A DNA stretch of 64,000 nucleotides from Fereydounia khargensis (GCA_026413255.1 JAOCZO010000006.1:434001-498000); one strand, 5' to 3'; numbered from the stretch's first letter, positions 9,870 to 21,287 are shown. Notes: generated from the letters alone by a model not told the origin. Program-made: numbers and translations.

Positions 9870-12449
9870 TCAAGCGTGTCGAGAAGTTGAGGTTGTGGCA
9901 GGAACGATCCTCGCGGGTGACACGAGGCTCTTCATGAACGTGCGGAGGGCTTTACCCGCCTCGCTTCCCCACTCGCCCGTCGAGACTTCGTCGCAACACC
10001 GTTCAAATTCGGGAGTGTTGCTGACAGCTTCCCAGTTGTTGTAGACGTACTTGGTGACGCGGGCGTGGAGGTGCTGGTACATGCTGGTCGCGAGCAGGAC
10101 GGGGAACGCCATGGTGGGTGTGAGCGACGCGACGAGGTGTGCGGACGCAAGGTCGGAGAGGTCAGACATGTTGTACCGGTGCGCAAGCTTGAATATCGCT
10201 AGAGCAGATGCGGGCGCTGGTGGCGAGGCTGGGTGCACGTGCGGGTCCGTCTGAGACGGCGGTACTTCCGTAACTGGCGACGTGGCGTTCAAACTGCCGC
10301 TGCTCGTACGTCCACTCAGACTACGTGGGATGGTGGCAGAGTACGGCTTGCTGAATGTGACAGGCGGACCAGCCTCCTCCCTGTCCGGCACCAGGTCGGA
10401 GACTGGCGTCCACTCCCACACCTCCTTGGTCGTACTGCCGCCAACAGTCCATTCGTCATCAAGGATCGCGCTGCGCACATCTTCGTTCTCGGCAAACTTG
10501 ATCTCCTCCGTGTACAGGTAGCGCAGGAACCAGTAGGTGGTGGCAAAGTCGGCGTCCGAGATACGCAGCGTGCGCACCTGTCGCGCATCCGAATCCGTCA
10601 CTTGACGTCGCCGCCCGTCTGCATAGAACTCGCTCATGCCCTCGCGGAAATTTGAGCCGAGCATCGTCTTGAAGTACTCGCTGCGGCTCTTGAGCACGCT
10701 TGAATGCGCCCACAGGATCCGGTCGCGCACGACGACGTATTCATTCGACTGCCACGAGTCTGCACCAGTCTCATTGCAGACACTCGAGCCCACCGGGTAG
10801 GGTTGCGGCTGAACCGGCGTGCTGCGCGACTCCTCGGATGGCGGCGAAAGGACGCCCCTCTCTCGAACGAGGATGCGTACGTCTCCAGTGTTCGAATCAT
10901 CGAGGAGGCCTTGAAGCGAGTCGAGCATGCTGCGGGGAACCAGGTGTGAGCCTTGAGCCTCATAAGGCGGCATGAACGTCTTGGGCTCAAAGCTGTCTTC
11001 CGATGCGGCGTGAGCAGGCCCTCGTCCAACCTGGATGGTGAGCGAGAAGGCGTCGTCACGTCGAATGGCCTCGTCGTTCATCAGCTGAGAAATGCTGGGG
11101 AGTGTGTTGCAGATGAAAAAGTCGCGCTCGCGTTTGAAGGTAAAGTCGTAGAACTGGCGCCAGACCCATCCGCCGTCCGGCGAGCCTCGTTTTCCGAGGG
11201 GCTCCCTGGCTGGCCTGATCCCAACCATGATGGAAGCTGGGATCTCAAAGTCAGAGTGACTGTACTCGAGAACAATGGAGGCAAGGTAGATCGACAGCAC
11301 GGTGATCTCGGCCGGATTGGAGCGATCCCCGCCTTGCTCATCGTGCTCGTCCTGCTCATCCTGTGACTTTGGAGTGTCGCCATCCGTCGTGTTCTGGGAA
11401 GTATCTAGAGCTGCCTCGCTTTTCTGTTCTTCAGATTGTGTAGGCTGGAAGACGTCCTCGGGTTGGCGCGGACGGTTGGTCCGCACGAGCTCAAGACGCC
11501 ATTTTCCGTCTCCAAAGATGGGACGTGTAGTCCACACTTCGCTCTTGCCGGCTCCAGCACTGACGGAACGTCCATCCGAGGCCGTGGGAGTGCTTTCGAC
11601 TTCCTCGCGGAGCAAGAAGAGGTCTCGGATGGTCCAAGTGAAGGAGACAAGAGAGTTCTCCTCAAACAGGGGCTGGAAGGCAGCGGAATGATGCTGCATA
11701 GAACCAGAGTCTTGAGGCACGACCTGGTAGGAACTCTGGCTATTCCACGGATTGATACCGACAAAGCGGATAGGAGAGACATAGGAGGCACTAGCGCCAA
11801 GACGTGGACTGGCTGATGCAGAGCCAACTGATTGAGAATGAGGGCCTTCGCCAGCAGAATAGGCATTCTGAGAAGCGCGGTAGGAAATCCTTGTTCCAGC
11901 AGGTTGCGAATTGGATCCTGTACCTGCTCTGAGGTACGTGTAGCTCGGCAAGGCAGAAGCTTGTGTGGTGCGCAAGTGTGACGGGACTGGAATGGGTGTC
12001 CAGGTGGCATCACCGTCGTGAGAGTAATGCCCAAAGATAGATGGTACGCTGTTAGAGCCATCGGTAGATGCCATGGCAGTTGCAGCTGTGATGTGGCCCT
12101 GAGATCTGCGATTGGCATTCATTTGCGCTGATGCGTTCGTGGATTGAGCTGAAGTAGGGGCTGCAATGTTGGAAGGAGCGCGGCGGGGGGAGAGATTTGA
12201 TGCAGATGCAGACGACGCTGATGCTGAGGCTGAATGCATAGATATCCTAGCGACAGGTGTGCTGGTACCGGAAGTGGATGAAGTACTCCTTGGCAGGTTG
12301 GAAGTGGTGGCTGCTGCTGCTGCTGGAACATTGCTGGAAGTGGTACTTGACGATGCTGGTATGGAAGAGGCGTTGGGGCCTCGACTTGCTGCTGGCGCAG
12401 GTGCTGGGATACTGGAGCTGTTCCCGTCTTGCTGTGAGCCGGAAGCCAT
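9870..12449 (-). CDS. BTB-domain protein with long disordered N-terminus
   Basis: Single exon, 859 residues from ATG 12449; the frame continues 29 codons upstream but only from TTG. Residues 1-250 are Ser/Ala/Thr/Pro-rich and probably disordered. Residues about 265-510 contain a conserved-looking region starting SLVSFTWTIRDLFLL that may be a MATH-like or carbohydrate-free beta domain. A BTB/POZ fold follows (about 570-690): WAHSSVLKSRSEYFKTML is the classic BTB helix, with an acidic insertion, then WFLRYLYTEEI. A second helical part (KLAHRYNMSDLSDLASAHL) completes the BTB-BACK-like end. BTB proteins of this type are often Cullin-3 adaptors; the target is unknown. It ends convergently with the acyltransferase gene, 192 bp apart. 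Confidence 0.85.
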   Translation of the reverse strand: MASGSQQDGNSSSIPAPAPAASRGPNASSIPASSSTTSSNVPAAAAATTSNLPRSTSSTSGTSTPVARISMHSASASASSASASNLSPRRAPSNIAAPTSAQSTNASAQMNANRRSQGHITAATAMASTDGSNSVPSIFGHYSHDGDATWTPIPVPSHLRTTQASALPSYTYLRAGTGSNSQPAGTRISYRASQNAYSAGEGPHSQSVGSASASPRLGASASYVSPIRFVGINPWNSQSSYQVVPQDSGSMQHHSAAFQPLFEENSLVSFTWTIRDLFLLREEVESTPTASDGRSVSAGAGKSEVWTTRPIFGDGKWRLELVRTNRPRQPEDVFQPTQSEEQKSEAALDTSQNTTDGDTPKSQDEQDEHDEQGGDRSNPAEITVLSIYLASIVLEYSHSDFEIPASIMVGIRPAREPLGKRGSPDGGWVWRQFYDFTFKRERDFFICNTLPSISQLMNDEAIRRDDAFSLTIQVGRGPAHAASEDSFEPKTFMPPYEAQGSHLVPRSMLDSLQGLLDDSNTGDVRILVRERGVLSPPSEESRSTPVQPQPYPVGSSVCNETGADSWQSNEYVVVRDRILWAHSSVLKSRSEYFKTMLGSNFREGMSEFYADGRRRQVTDSDARQVRTLRISDADFATTYWFLRYLYTEEIKFAENEDVRSAILDDEWTVGGSTTKEVWEWTPVSDLVPDREEAGPPVTFSKPYSATIPRSLSGRTSSGSLNATSPVTEVPPSQTDPHVHPASPPAPASALAIFKLAHRYNMSDLSDLASAHLVASLTPTMAFPVLLATSMYQHLHARVTKYVYNNWEAVSNTPEFERCCDEVSTGEWGSEAGKALRTFMKSLVSPARIVPATTSTSRHA

Positions 12450-14035
12450 GGGAGGAGGAGAATTGGGGGATTTGGGAAAGGAACTTGAGTGCTGTGGCAA
12501 ATCTGTACCCAAAGAAGTTGCGGGAAAGGAGATCAAAGGAGGGGTATTTGGTAGGCGATGATGGCGGATGGATGGGATGAGGTGATGGGAGTAACTTAGA
12601 CGCTGTCAAATTGCTGGCTGCTGTGCTGTGTGAGTGCTGATTGTGTGCTGTTTGCTGCATCATCGCGGCAGGGTCCAAGCTGGCCGGTCTGCCTGTCTGC
12701 CTGCCTGCCTGCCTCCACTTTACCAGCAATAGAGATGCGCCCCTTTTTTTTTGACGCCCCCGATTACCCCCAGAAGACCCGATCGGAATCTCCCGATTGT
12801 TTCGGCACGACACCTTAAACCCAAATCTATCGTTCACCTACGAGCAAGCATCGAACTCTGTGAAGCAGCTTGACTGCCTGCCTGCTCTGAACTTTCGGAG
12901 CCGTCCCGTGCTGGAGGCACTTGAGATGCAGAATTCAACCCCAAGACGGAAGCGATTGCTGCTGCAATCAATGCCTTGGCAGACAGAATTGCCACCGAAT
13001 GCAGAACACACACACACTCTGACGCATGTGGCAAAACAGCGCAAGTAACCTACACAGTACCGGCCAGAGCCACGTTGGTTTGCGGGGTAAAGCAGGCACT
13101 GACTGAACATTGACATGCGCAGCCCAACCACCACCACTTTCCCCGCAACACCTTGGTCCCTCTTGTAATACAATAAAGGCAGATACAGTAATGTGGCATG
13201 ACGAGGCGGGCGTGACACACCCACTTCACCCAATCACAAAACCTCCGTTGGGGCCCAGAGCTGGCTAAGAGACCTCGGATACTTTTTTCTGCCTGTCAGA
13301 TTATCGCTCATGCATGACCAAGAGGGGGCCCGTGTCTGGGATCAGAGTGTTTGCTCAGCGCTGTCTACTGTACTGCGGCAGCCACAATGAAAAACGACCC
13401 AAGCGAAGAGCTGGAGAAATGTGGGTATTTCCCCAGACCGGCTCTGGAGCCGCAATGCAGCGCGGGGTTGCATGCCAGTTGGGTTACTGTACAGTTAAAA
13501 GCCACTTGCTCTGTCACTGCCAAGTGGCATGCCGCCTGCCTGGCTTGTGGCCCGCCCGCGCCTTTGGAATTAGCGAGCGAAATTGAGACGTCGGCTCGTG
13601 CGGCAAGTCACACCACTGGCTCAGCGTGCCCACCGGCTGAGCTCGTGAGCATCAGTAGCCGGACCGACCTGGCAGGTAACGAGACGAGACGCGACTTGGC
13701 CAATGCTTTTCTACCTTGACCGTACCTCCTCACACACTTTGGCTGCGCTGAGTTCAGTTCCTTGCTAACAGCTGATTCCAGCTGACAGAGTCAATCACGC
13801 TCATTATTCAGATTCCTCTCACTCGCTAACTCCGCCCTTGCCTCCTCCATCCCACTATTTCCCCACTCACTCTGGGCTTTCCTTTTTTTCCTACATAATA
13901 CTGTACCGCAGTCGAGTCTCCTTCGCTTCGACAACGTCTCTTCCTTCCTCCACGTCTTCTCCCTGTCAAATAATCCGCTCGACCCGCTCCCAATTCACCA
14001 CCTCTGTTCTCCGCACTTGAGCACATTCAACCATA
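12450..14035. other. Divergent intergenic region, 1.6 kb
   Basis: Separates the starts of the BTB gene (minus) and the aldehyde dehydrogenase gene (plus). It carries an imperfect CTGCCTGCCTGC repeat (12694-12713), an ACACACACAC tract near 13007-13016, and pieces of the recurring GTACTGTA motif near 13368, 13486 and 13890. Pyrimidine-rich sequence before 14036 is probably leader. Short frames on both strands are not conserved-looking. No gene seen. Confidence 0.45.
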
Positions 14036-15687
14036 ATGGCTAACCCGGTTCAGGAAGCGGGGCTGGTCTTCACCCCCGTCAACGACATCCCCAAGATTGT
14101 CTCCGACCTTCGTGCCGTCTTCCTCACGGGCAAGACGCGCTCGCTCGAGTACAGGAAGAACCAGCTCAAGCAGCTAGCCTTCCTCGTCAAGGACAACTCG
14201 GAGGCTTTCGTCGAGGCCCTCTCCAAGGACCTTGGCCGTTCCCGCTTTGAGACCATCTTTGCCGAGGTCCATGGCATGAAGAACGAGATTGTCGAGGCCG
14301 TCAACAGCCTTGACAAGTGGGCCAAGCCCGTCAAGCCCTGGTCCGGCCTTGCCTGGGCCATGCATGGCCGTGCTGTCAGGAAGGACCCCAAGGGTACTGT
14401 CCTCGTCATTGGCGCCTGGAACTACCCGCTCACTGTCCAGCTTGGTCCCATGGTTGCCGCCATCGCTGCCGGTAACACGTCCATTCTCAAGCCTTCGGAG
14501 GTTTCCCCCAACACTGCCAAGCTCATTGCCGACCTCTGGCCCAAGTACATGGACCTCGAGACCAGCCGCATCGTCAACGGTGGCATTCCCGAGACCACTG
14601 CCCTCCTTGACCAGCGATTCGAGCACATCTTCTACACTGGTAACGGTACCGTCGGCAGGATCATCGCTGAAAAGGCCGCAAAGTGGCTCTGCCCCACCAC
14701 GCTCGAGCTCGGTGGCAAGTCTCCCGTCTTTATTGACGAGTCGGCCGACCTCTCGATCGCCGCCAAGCGCATTCTTTGGGGCAAGGCTGTCAACTGCGGT
14801 CAGACCTGCATCGCTCCTGACTACATTCTGATCAACAAGAAGATTGAGGACAAGTTTGTTGACGAGCTCAAGAAGGCCTATACCCAGTTCTTCCCCAACG
14901 GTGGCGCCAAGGGCTCGTCTAGCTACGCGAGGATCGTCAATGCTGGCCACTGGAAGCGCCTCACCGCGATGCTTTCCGACACTAAGGGCGAGATTGTTGT
15001 TGGTGGCGACTCTGTCGAGTCGGAGAAGCTTCTTGGACCTACGGTGGTCAAGAACGTGACTGCTCAAGATGCGATTATGCAGGGAGAGATCTTTGGTCCC
15101 ATCCTGCCCATCTTGAACGTCGCGGATGTCAAGGAGGCTGCTGACTTTATCAACGCTCGTGACCAGCCTCTGGCGCTGTACTTGTTTGCCGGTGACTCAA
15201 AGGTCAAGGACTACTTCTTCGACAACACGCGATCCGGTGCTGCGGTCCAGGGTGACACTTTGCTCCACTTTGCGGTTGAGGGACTTCCGTTCGGCGGCAC
15301 TGGTCCCTCGGGATACGGTAACTACCACGGCAAGAACGGCTTTGACACGTTCAGCCACGAGCGCGCCACCCTGGATGCGCCTTCGTCTGGCTTGCTGGGC
15401 AAGGTGATTGAGGCGGTCATGTCGGCACGATACCCGCCATACCTCGACGCGAACCTGAAGAGGCTCACCAGCGTCTCGGGCAAGTCGATGAACTTTTCGC
15501 GCCCCAAGAACCCACACGTGAGCGTGACGCAGAAGGTGAGTAGCATTGGCTCGATCTCCCCCTTAGATGTTGGTTGGTTTCAGGTTGAGTTGGATAGCGT
15601 CTTGGCCGAGGTTCGGACAGCGGACAGGATGGTCATGTTGCACACTTGTAGGCATGTGTTGCCTTTCGTTTCCGAGTCGAGAACTAA
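14036..15687 (+). CDS. Aldehyde dehydrogenase (class 3 / fatty aldehyde type)
   Basis: The first exon, 14036-15535, encodes 500 residues covering a whole class-3-type NAD(P)+-dependent aldehyde dehydrogenase, which oxidises aldehydes to acids. Signatures: WNYPLTVQLGP near residue 130, the ELGGKSP motif with the general-base Glu near 236, the nucleophilic Cys in NCGQTCIAPDY near 258-268, and EIFGPILP near 354. The 3' end is uncertain. A GTGAGT donor follows codon 500; splicing to the TAG at 15649-15651 gives a short tail ending at 15687 (the model given), a CAG at 15581-15583 makes a 48-bp intron, and no splicing leaves the frame open to 15874 with a hydrophobic tail. Start ATG follows a pyrimidine-rich leader and CCATAATGGC. 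Confidence 0.88.
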
Positions 15688-16694
15688 GTCGCATTTTTTT
15701 TCTTTCTTCTTCTTTTCTCTTTATTCTTCTTTAACTTGCTTTTCCACTTTTTGTTCCCTGGCACATTCTACCTGTCCATGGCGCACTTTCGCTTACACTC
15801 GGCCCCCTCTTTCCCCTCTTTCCCCGCTTTTCCTCTTGCTCACCCGTACTTGCTTGGCTCACACTTTGGGATAAGAGCCTGTCTCAATGAGGAGGAACCT
15901 TACCCTCCTGGTACTCGTCATTTCGATCATTCTCGGAGCGCGCTCGAAAGGCCTCATCAACTTGTTCTAGGTTCCTGTTCGTTCCGTCCGTCTGTCACGA
16001 TAGAGGCGGGACGAGAGGTCTGGAGCGGCGGTGACTCTGGGAGATGGATAGGACGATACGCTCACGATAAAGGCAAACAGTCCTTAGGGCCTGTTCTGGT
16101 TGTTTGCTACTTTCCTCTCGATATCCAAAGGCCTGCGATTGTCTCGGATGGCCGTTTCTGTTCTTTTCAAAGTCGCTCTCACCTCGTCCTGTCACAGTAG
16201 TTTAGGATTTCCAATGCCCGTACGTGGTAATGTGTTATTTTTCTTTCTTTTCTCTGGTTGAGGTAGAGCTTGGACGTTGCGTAAGTGAGTGTGATGGCGT
16301 GCGGGGTTTGTGTGTGATTTGTGGGGGAATGCTTCTACTGAAGCTGCCCCGCACAGGCCAGCGAGCGAGGCAAGAAAGATTCGGGATGGGAAAATTGGCA
16401 GTGACCGTGACCGTGACTGGGGGAGTGACTGGGGGAGTGAGGAGTGAGAATGCATTTGCACTTGTCCGGTCACCCCGGATGCCCCAGTTGCCGGGGCACC
16501 CGACCCGCGCAGCCGACGCAGCGGTTGCATTCAGTGCCGAGACGAGAATGGCAGAGGCCAAGAACGCGGACTGGCCGACAGCCTCAACTTGACTATCTCT
16601 TGCTTCAACTTGTCTATCTCTTGCTTCTATACTTCTCCCACTCCCAACTCTCCCACTAGACTTTGGATCGGAACCAGCCAAGCTACCCACAGAC
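15688..16694. other. Intergenic region
   Basis: Between the aldehyde dehydrogenase and the APH-like kinase gene. T-rich and C/T-rich sequence at 15693-15760 may be the 3' UTR or part of an alternative coding tail. A GTGACCGTGACCGTGACTGG run sits at about 16400-16420. Repeated CAACTTGTCTATCTCTTGCTTC copies lie at about 16585-16630 in the presumed leader. No gene seen. Confidence 0.4.
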
Positions 16695-18132
16695 ATGCCG
16701 GAAGCAAAGAAAGTCGGACAGCAGTTTGGCGAGGTCCGCCACCCCATCAACGTTGATGGGCTCAACAACTATTTGAAACGTGAGTCCAGCCCGTCCTGGT
16801 TCAAGTTGACCATATCGCTCGGCGACTAAACCGAACCCACTCTCAACCTTCGCCGCCTCTCCAGAGAACGTTCCCGAGATCGCTGGTCCTGTCGATGTCA
16901 AGCAGTTCTCCTACGGTCAGAGCAACCCAACCTATGTCCTTTTCGACCAAAAGTGAGTCTTGCCTTGTTATCATGTACCTCTTTTGCATCCTCTGAACGT
17001 CTCCTCTCTCGCACACTTGCAGCAAAAAGCGATACGTGCTGCGCAAGAAGCCTCCGGGTGAGCTCCTTTCAGAGACCGCCCATGCTGTCGAGCGCGAGTA
17101 CCGCATCCTCAAGGCACTCGGCACCTACACAGCCTCCTTGCCCGGTGGCTCAAACCACCCAGACGCCGTCCCCGTACCCAAGGTCTACTGTCTTTGCGAG
17201 GACAAGGCCATCGTTGGCACCAACTTCTACGTCATGGAGTTTGTCGAAGGTCGTATCTTTGCCGACTATCGCATGCTCGAGCTTCCCAAGAAGGAACGTG
17301 TCGAGTGCTGGTACTCGGCCATGCGCACCCTCGCTGCTCTCCACCGTCTCACCCCTGCCAAGGTTGGCCTAGAAAAGTACGGAAAGCCAGCCGACTTTTA
17401 CGTCCGTCAGATGAAGTTGCTCGGTGGTATCTCCAAAATGCAGGCCATGGCCGAGGATGAAAAGACGGGCAAACAGGTTGGACAGATTCCAGGCATCGAC
17501 GAGTTCCTCAGCTGGTTCAAGTCCAACATGCCAAAAGACGAGAACACCCTCATTCACGGAGACTACAAGATTGACAACCTGGTATGTAGTAACAGAAACC
17601 CAACAACCTTCTGTACCATAAGTTAACATTACCACCGGGGACATCCGCGCAGATTTTCCATCCCACAGAGCCTCGGGTCATCGGTCTGCTAGACTGGGAA
17701 CTCTCAACACGGGGCCATCCGCTTTCGGACCTTGCCAACCTTCTGCAGCCATTCTCTCTACCTTCCAGCAATCCAGCCAGTGCCAACTCGCCAGACGAGT
17801 TTGTCGAGGCTCGCAAGCGCGGCGAGCTGCTCCTCTCTCTCGGTGGGCTCTCAGAAGCTGATTGCCCCGTACCCACCAAGGACCAGCTCCTCCAAGTCTA
17901 CTGCAAAGCTGCTGGTCGTCCCTATCCGATTGACCGATGGGCTTCCGCCGAGGCTTGGGCTTGGTTCCGCCTCGCTGTCATTTCTCAGGGCATCGCCGCC
18001 CGAAACGCTCAGGGCCAGGCTTCCTCAGCTGAAGCCGCTGTCTATGGCTCGAAATTCCCCCTCTGTGCAAATGCCATGTTCCAGATTGTCGACATTTCCG
18101 AAGGCAAGGCTCCTCGCCCTTCCAAGCTCTGA
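16695..18132 (+). CDS. APH-family kinase, ACAD10/11 N-terminal-like
   Basis: Four exons, 16695-16779, 16865-16952, 17023-17581 and 17653-18132, all in phase, give 403 residues. The fold is the aminoglycoside phosphotransferase/choline kinase type. Visible motifs: an ATP-binding Lys in RYVLRKKP near residue 63-70, the Brenner catalytic loop HGDYKIDN near 235-242, split from the metal-binding LLDWE motif near 255-259 by the third intron. Family knowledge: the closest group is the kinase half of ACAD10/ACAD11, which phosphorylates hydroxyacyl substrates for beta-oxidation; here no acyl-CoA dehydrogenase half is fused. The exact substrate is not visible. It converges with the MYG1-UreG gene, 183 bp apart. 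Confidence 0.88.
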
Positions 18133-18315
18133 GCAGCTTGTATTTGCTTTTGTTCTTCTCACACTGGAAATTGAAACATTTTTCGCATTATTCCCTTTCA
18201 ACTGCTTTTTGTCCAAGCTTCTTGATTCGTACACATCCTGACAAGTGCATCCTACAAACTGCAAGAGAGGCCTTGCTCGGAAGAGTCTCACATAACGTGA
18301 CCGCTGAGACTATTC

Positions 18316-20534
18316 TTACTTGGCGAGCGGCTTGCCAGCCTTGTCAGCGCCAGCGATTCGCCTGGCAGCCAGGATAAAGTCGACAACACCCTGCACACCG
18401 TCGCCGTGCTTGACGCTCGTAAAGATCACGGGCCCGCCGTCACGGATCTTGTCCGCGTCGCGCTTCATGACCTCGAGCGATGCACCGACCTGCTCAGCTA
18501 GGTCAATCTTGTTGATGACGAGAATGTCAGACTGGGTAATAGAGGGGCCACCCTTTCGTGGCACCTTGTCACCTCCGGCCACGTCGATGACGTAGACGTG
18601 AAGGTCGGCCAGCTCAACGCTGTAAGCGGCAGCCAGGTTGTCTCCTCCACTCTCGACAAACAGCATCTGAGTCTCAAACTCGGCTTGAAGCTGCTCCAAG
18701 GCCTCAAGGTTTGCCGAAATGTCCTCTCGAATGGCGGCGTGCGGGCAACCTCCCGTCTCGATAGCGCGGATCTTGCTCTCGGGTGTCAAGGCACTGTTCC
18801 TACGAAGGAACTCCTGGTCCTCTCGGGTGAAAATATCGTTTGTCACAACAGCAATGTTGTACTCGTCTCGCAGCCTGCGGCAGAGCGAAAGAAGCAGTGC
18901 AGTCTTGCCCGAGCCTACGGGACCACCAATACCAATGGTAAAGGCACGCTCGTTCCAGTTTCGACCCTCATAGTTGGGAAGGTCGCGGTCCTTGAACTTG
19001 CCGGGGTGGTCCATAATGTCGTGAGTGTGGCCGTGCTCCTGGGCACTTGCACCGTGGCTGTGGGAGTGCTCTCCATGATCATGGGTGTGGGATCCAGAAG
19101 CAGCTCCAGTAGTAGGTGCTCCGCTAGAGAACGAAGCCGTCTGGGCGGCAGCGCCAGGGCCGCCTAGGGCATCTCGGGCCATACGCAAGGCACCATCCTT
19201 TGTCGCATTGCCACCGATGAATCCGCTCTGGTGAACAAAGATGCAGTCGGGAATGCCGGTAAGCTCGCTGAGCTGCTGGTCGCGGATGCCCCTCCAGGCC
19301 TCGGGAAGGGCCTTGCGGCTGACGAAGCTCTCGGGCGACTCGGGAACGGCCTGAATACGCCACTTGCCGGACTCATCGGGGTAGACAATGTAGATGGGCT
19401 TCTCGGGATCGGGAATGTCAAGCTCCTTTTCGAGCTTGAAGAGATGGTCCTTCCAGCTGGTGAACTCGTCAAAGACAATGAGCCTGCCCTGAGGATCGCC
19501 TGCAGGGTACTGCTTGCGGGCGTTGACAGCGTCGAGCACCTTTTGCCTGGCAGGAAGCCACGAGTTGAACGAGTAGTCGACGCGGTTGAAGAACTCGGTG
19601 CCTGCAAGGAGGGAAGCCTGCTGGAACTTGTTGTCCAGAATCGAGTTGTCCGACTTTTCGTTCCAGGAAGGGTTGAGGTAGCCGATGCGGGCCGAGAGGT
19701 CGGTGCGAGACTTGTAAGCGGGCTTGAGCTCTGAGGGATACTGGGAGATTCCGTTGTCGATGGCATCGATGGCCTCGACAAAGTCGTCGTAGAGCTTGAT
19801 GTAGAGAAGGTCAGTGACCGGGTCTTGCTCGGGAATGTTGAGATGGGCAGAGAGGATCTGCTTGCCAAAGTGCTTCCAGACGAGACCGGCGCTGCTGAGC
19901 TTGGTGGTGTGCTTGTCGTCAAAGACCTCGGTGAAGCCCCTCTGGTGGTGGTCGTAGCGGTGACGTGCTGGGTCGTACTCGGCACCAACGTCGACGACGA
20001 TTGAGCCAGAGTCAATCACAGCCGGGTCGCGGGTTCTGGTGAGGGGAGCATCGCGGTAGAGGGGGAGCTTGCGGAGGAGGTGGACAGCAAGGGCCTCGTC
20101 GGCGTGGAAGGTGCCAGAGTGGGTAATGATGTGCTCTGGCATGACGATGAAGAGCAAGTGGGGTGGATGATGATGAGGAGGAGGAGAAGAGAGAAGAGAA
20201 GAGTGTCAGCTTGGCCGTAGCGTCGTGTCTGCAGAACAGTACAGCACTGTATGGTATATGGTACGGTAACGGCAGATTGGAATCGGCTGCGCAGCGCAAT
20301 TGATTTCGATTCAACAGCTTTTCTTCTTTTTTCCCTTTTTTCTTTCCCTCTCTCGTTGTTCGATTTCCCGCCGTGTTCTTTCACCTTTCGCCTTTCTAAA
20401 GCCCGACGCACGGGCACCCAAAGTGGAGTGTTGCGTGTACAGTATTTTTTTTTTCGTCGTCACAAGTCAGAATCCAGCAGCAACTCACCAGAACCCTCGC
20501 CTTTGGCCTTCTTCTGAGGGGCTTCTTGTGCCAT
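18316..20534 (-). CDS. MYG1-UreG fusion: DHH-type nuclease plus urease nickel GTPase
   Basis: Model: exon 1 20489-20534 and exon 2 18316-20135, 621 residues. Residues about 16-345 are a full MYG1 (UPF0160): [13 protein letters not shown] near 20-32, YDHHQ at 76-80 and the closing SGFIGGN motif near 325. Residues about 360-388 are a His-rich stretch. Residues about 390-621 are a complete UreG GTPase: P-loop with Lys426, CPH metal motif at 479-481, a [10 protein letters not shown] switch and the NKID base-recognition motif. UreG delivers nickel to urease; MYG1 is a 3'-5' RNA exonuclease of nucleus and mitochondria. The whole of exon 2 is one uninterrupted frame. The 353-bp intron has a CTGAC branch-like site and a pyrimidine tract; without it, translation could start at ATG 20142 (608 residues). 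Confidence 0.85.
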
Positions 20535-21287
20535 TGTCGTTGCAGCAGCACGGAGGGTGGTATGAGAGGAGAAGCTTTGAGTTTGATGTAGGATCCGGGA
20601 GCCGTTCGCTTGTCCAAGAGGAAGCCTGCCTGGATGGAGTGATCGCGTTCGAGGCAGGGCACCACCAAACTGCTGGTTGAGCAACAACGGTCTGCACGTG
20701 CTTTCAACAAGTCCGACAGAGAAAGAGCGGAGCAGCCAAATTGTCATCCAACGAGGTACAGTATCGCAGATCGATCAAGTGAGACCCAGATGCAGGCTGC
20801 CAAGGTATACACTAAAAAGGGTTCGGTAGATGGTCAAGTGCAAAGGAGAAAAGTGTCTTCTTCGCTTGCCATGACCGCCCGCCCGCCCTTCTACCGCTTC
20901 CCGCCGCCGCACGCGCTTCTCTGCTGCTTGCATCGCGCTGAGTGCGCGTCCTGGACCAGCAAAGCAGGCCACCCTCCTTCCAGCCATTAGCCATTAGCCA
21001 TTAACTTAGCCATTAGCCATTAACTTAGCCATTAGCCATTAGCTTAGCCATTAGCCATTATTAGCCATCATCTCTCCAATCCGCAGCATGAGAACAATCT
21101 TGCAAAAACCGACCCATGGCTTTCTATGTCATTTCTTGTACTTGTGAGGGAATATCAACATGCCAACAATGCCCAAGAATCGAATGCAAATCGAGTCTCT
21201 TCTGTATTTACAGCATGAGCATGGCACAACACGCTTGTCTTGCTCGTTCACCCAAGCCATCCCCGTCACAGCTCTATCCTTGACGCA
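20535..21287. other. Intergenic region with TTAGCCA minisatellite
   Basis: Upstream of the MYG1-UreG start and downstream of the VTT-protein gene end. Apart from the minisatellite annotated separately I see no gene. The frame shadows here begin at non-ATG codons or lack conserved content. Confidence 0.4.
20987..21068. repeat. TTAGCCATTAGCCATTAAC minisatellite
   Basis: Three to four tandem copies of a 19-21 bp unit, itself made of TTAGCCA heptamers alternating with TTAACTTAGCC, about 220 bp past the end of the VTT-protein coding region. Nested repeat structure suggests expansion by slippage. No function inferred. Confidence 0.75.

Noticed and set aside
12450-12536. Extension of the BTB protein by 29 codons
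   Set aside because: Begins at TTG; the ATG at 12449 is the first in frame.
14174-15067. 297-codon minus-strand frame
   Set aside because: Antisense shadow of the aldehyde dehydrogenase gene, produced by strong third-base GC bias.
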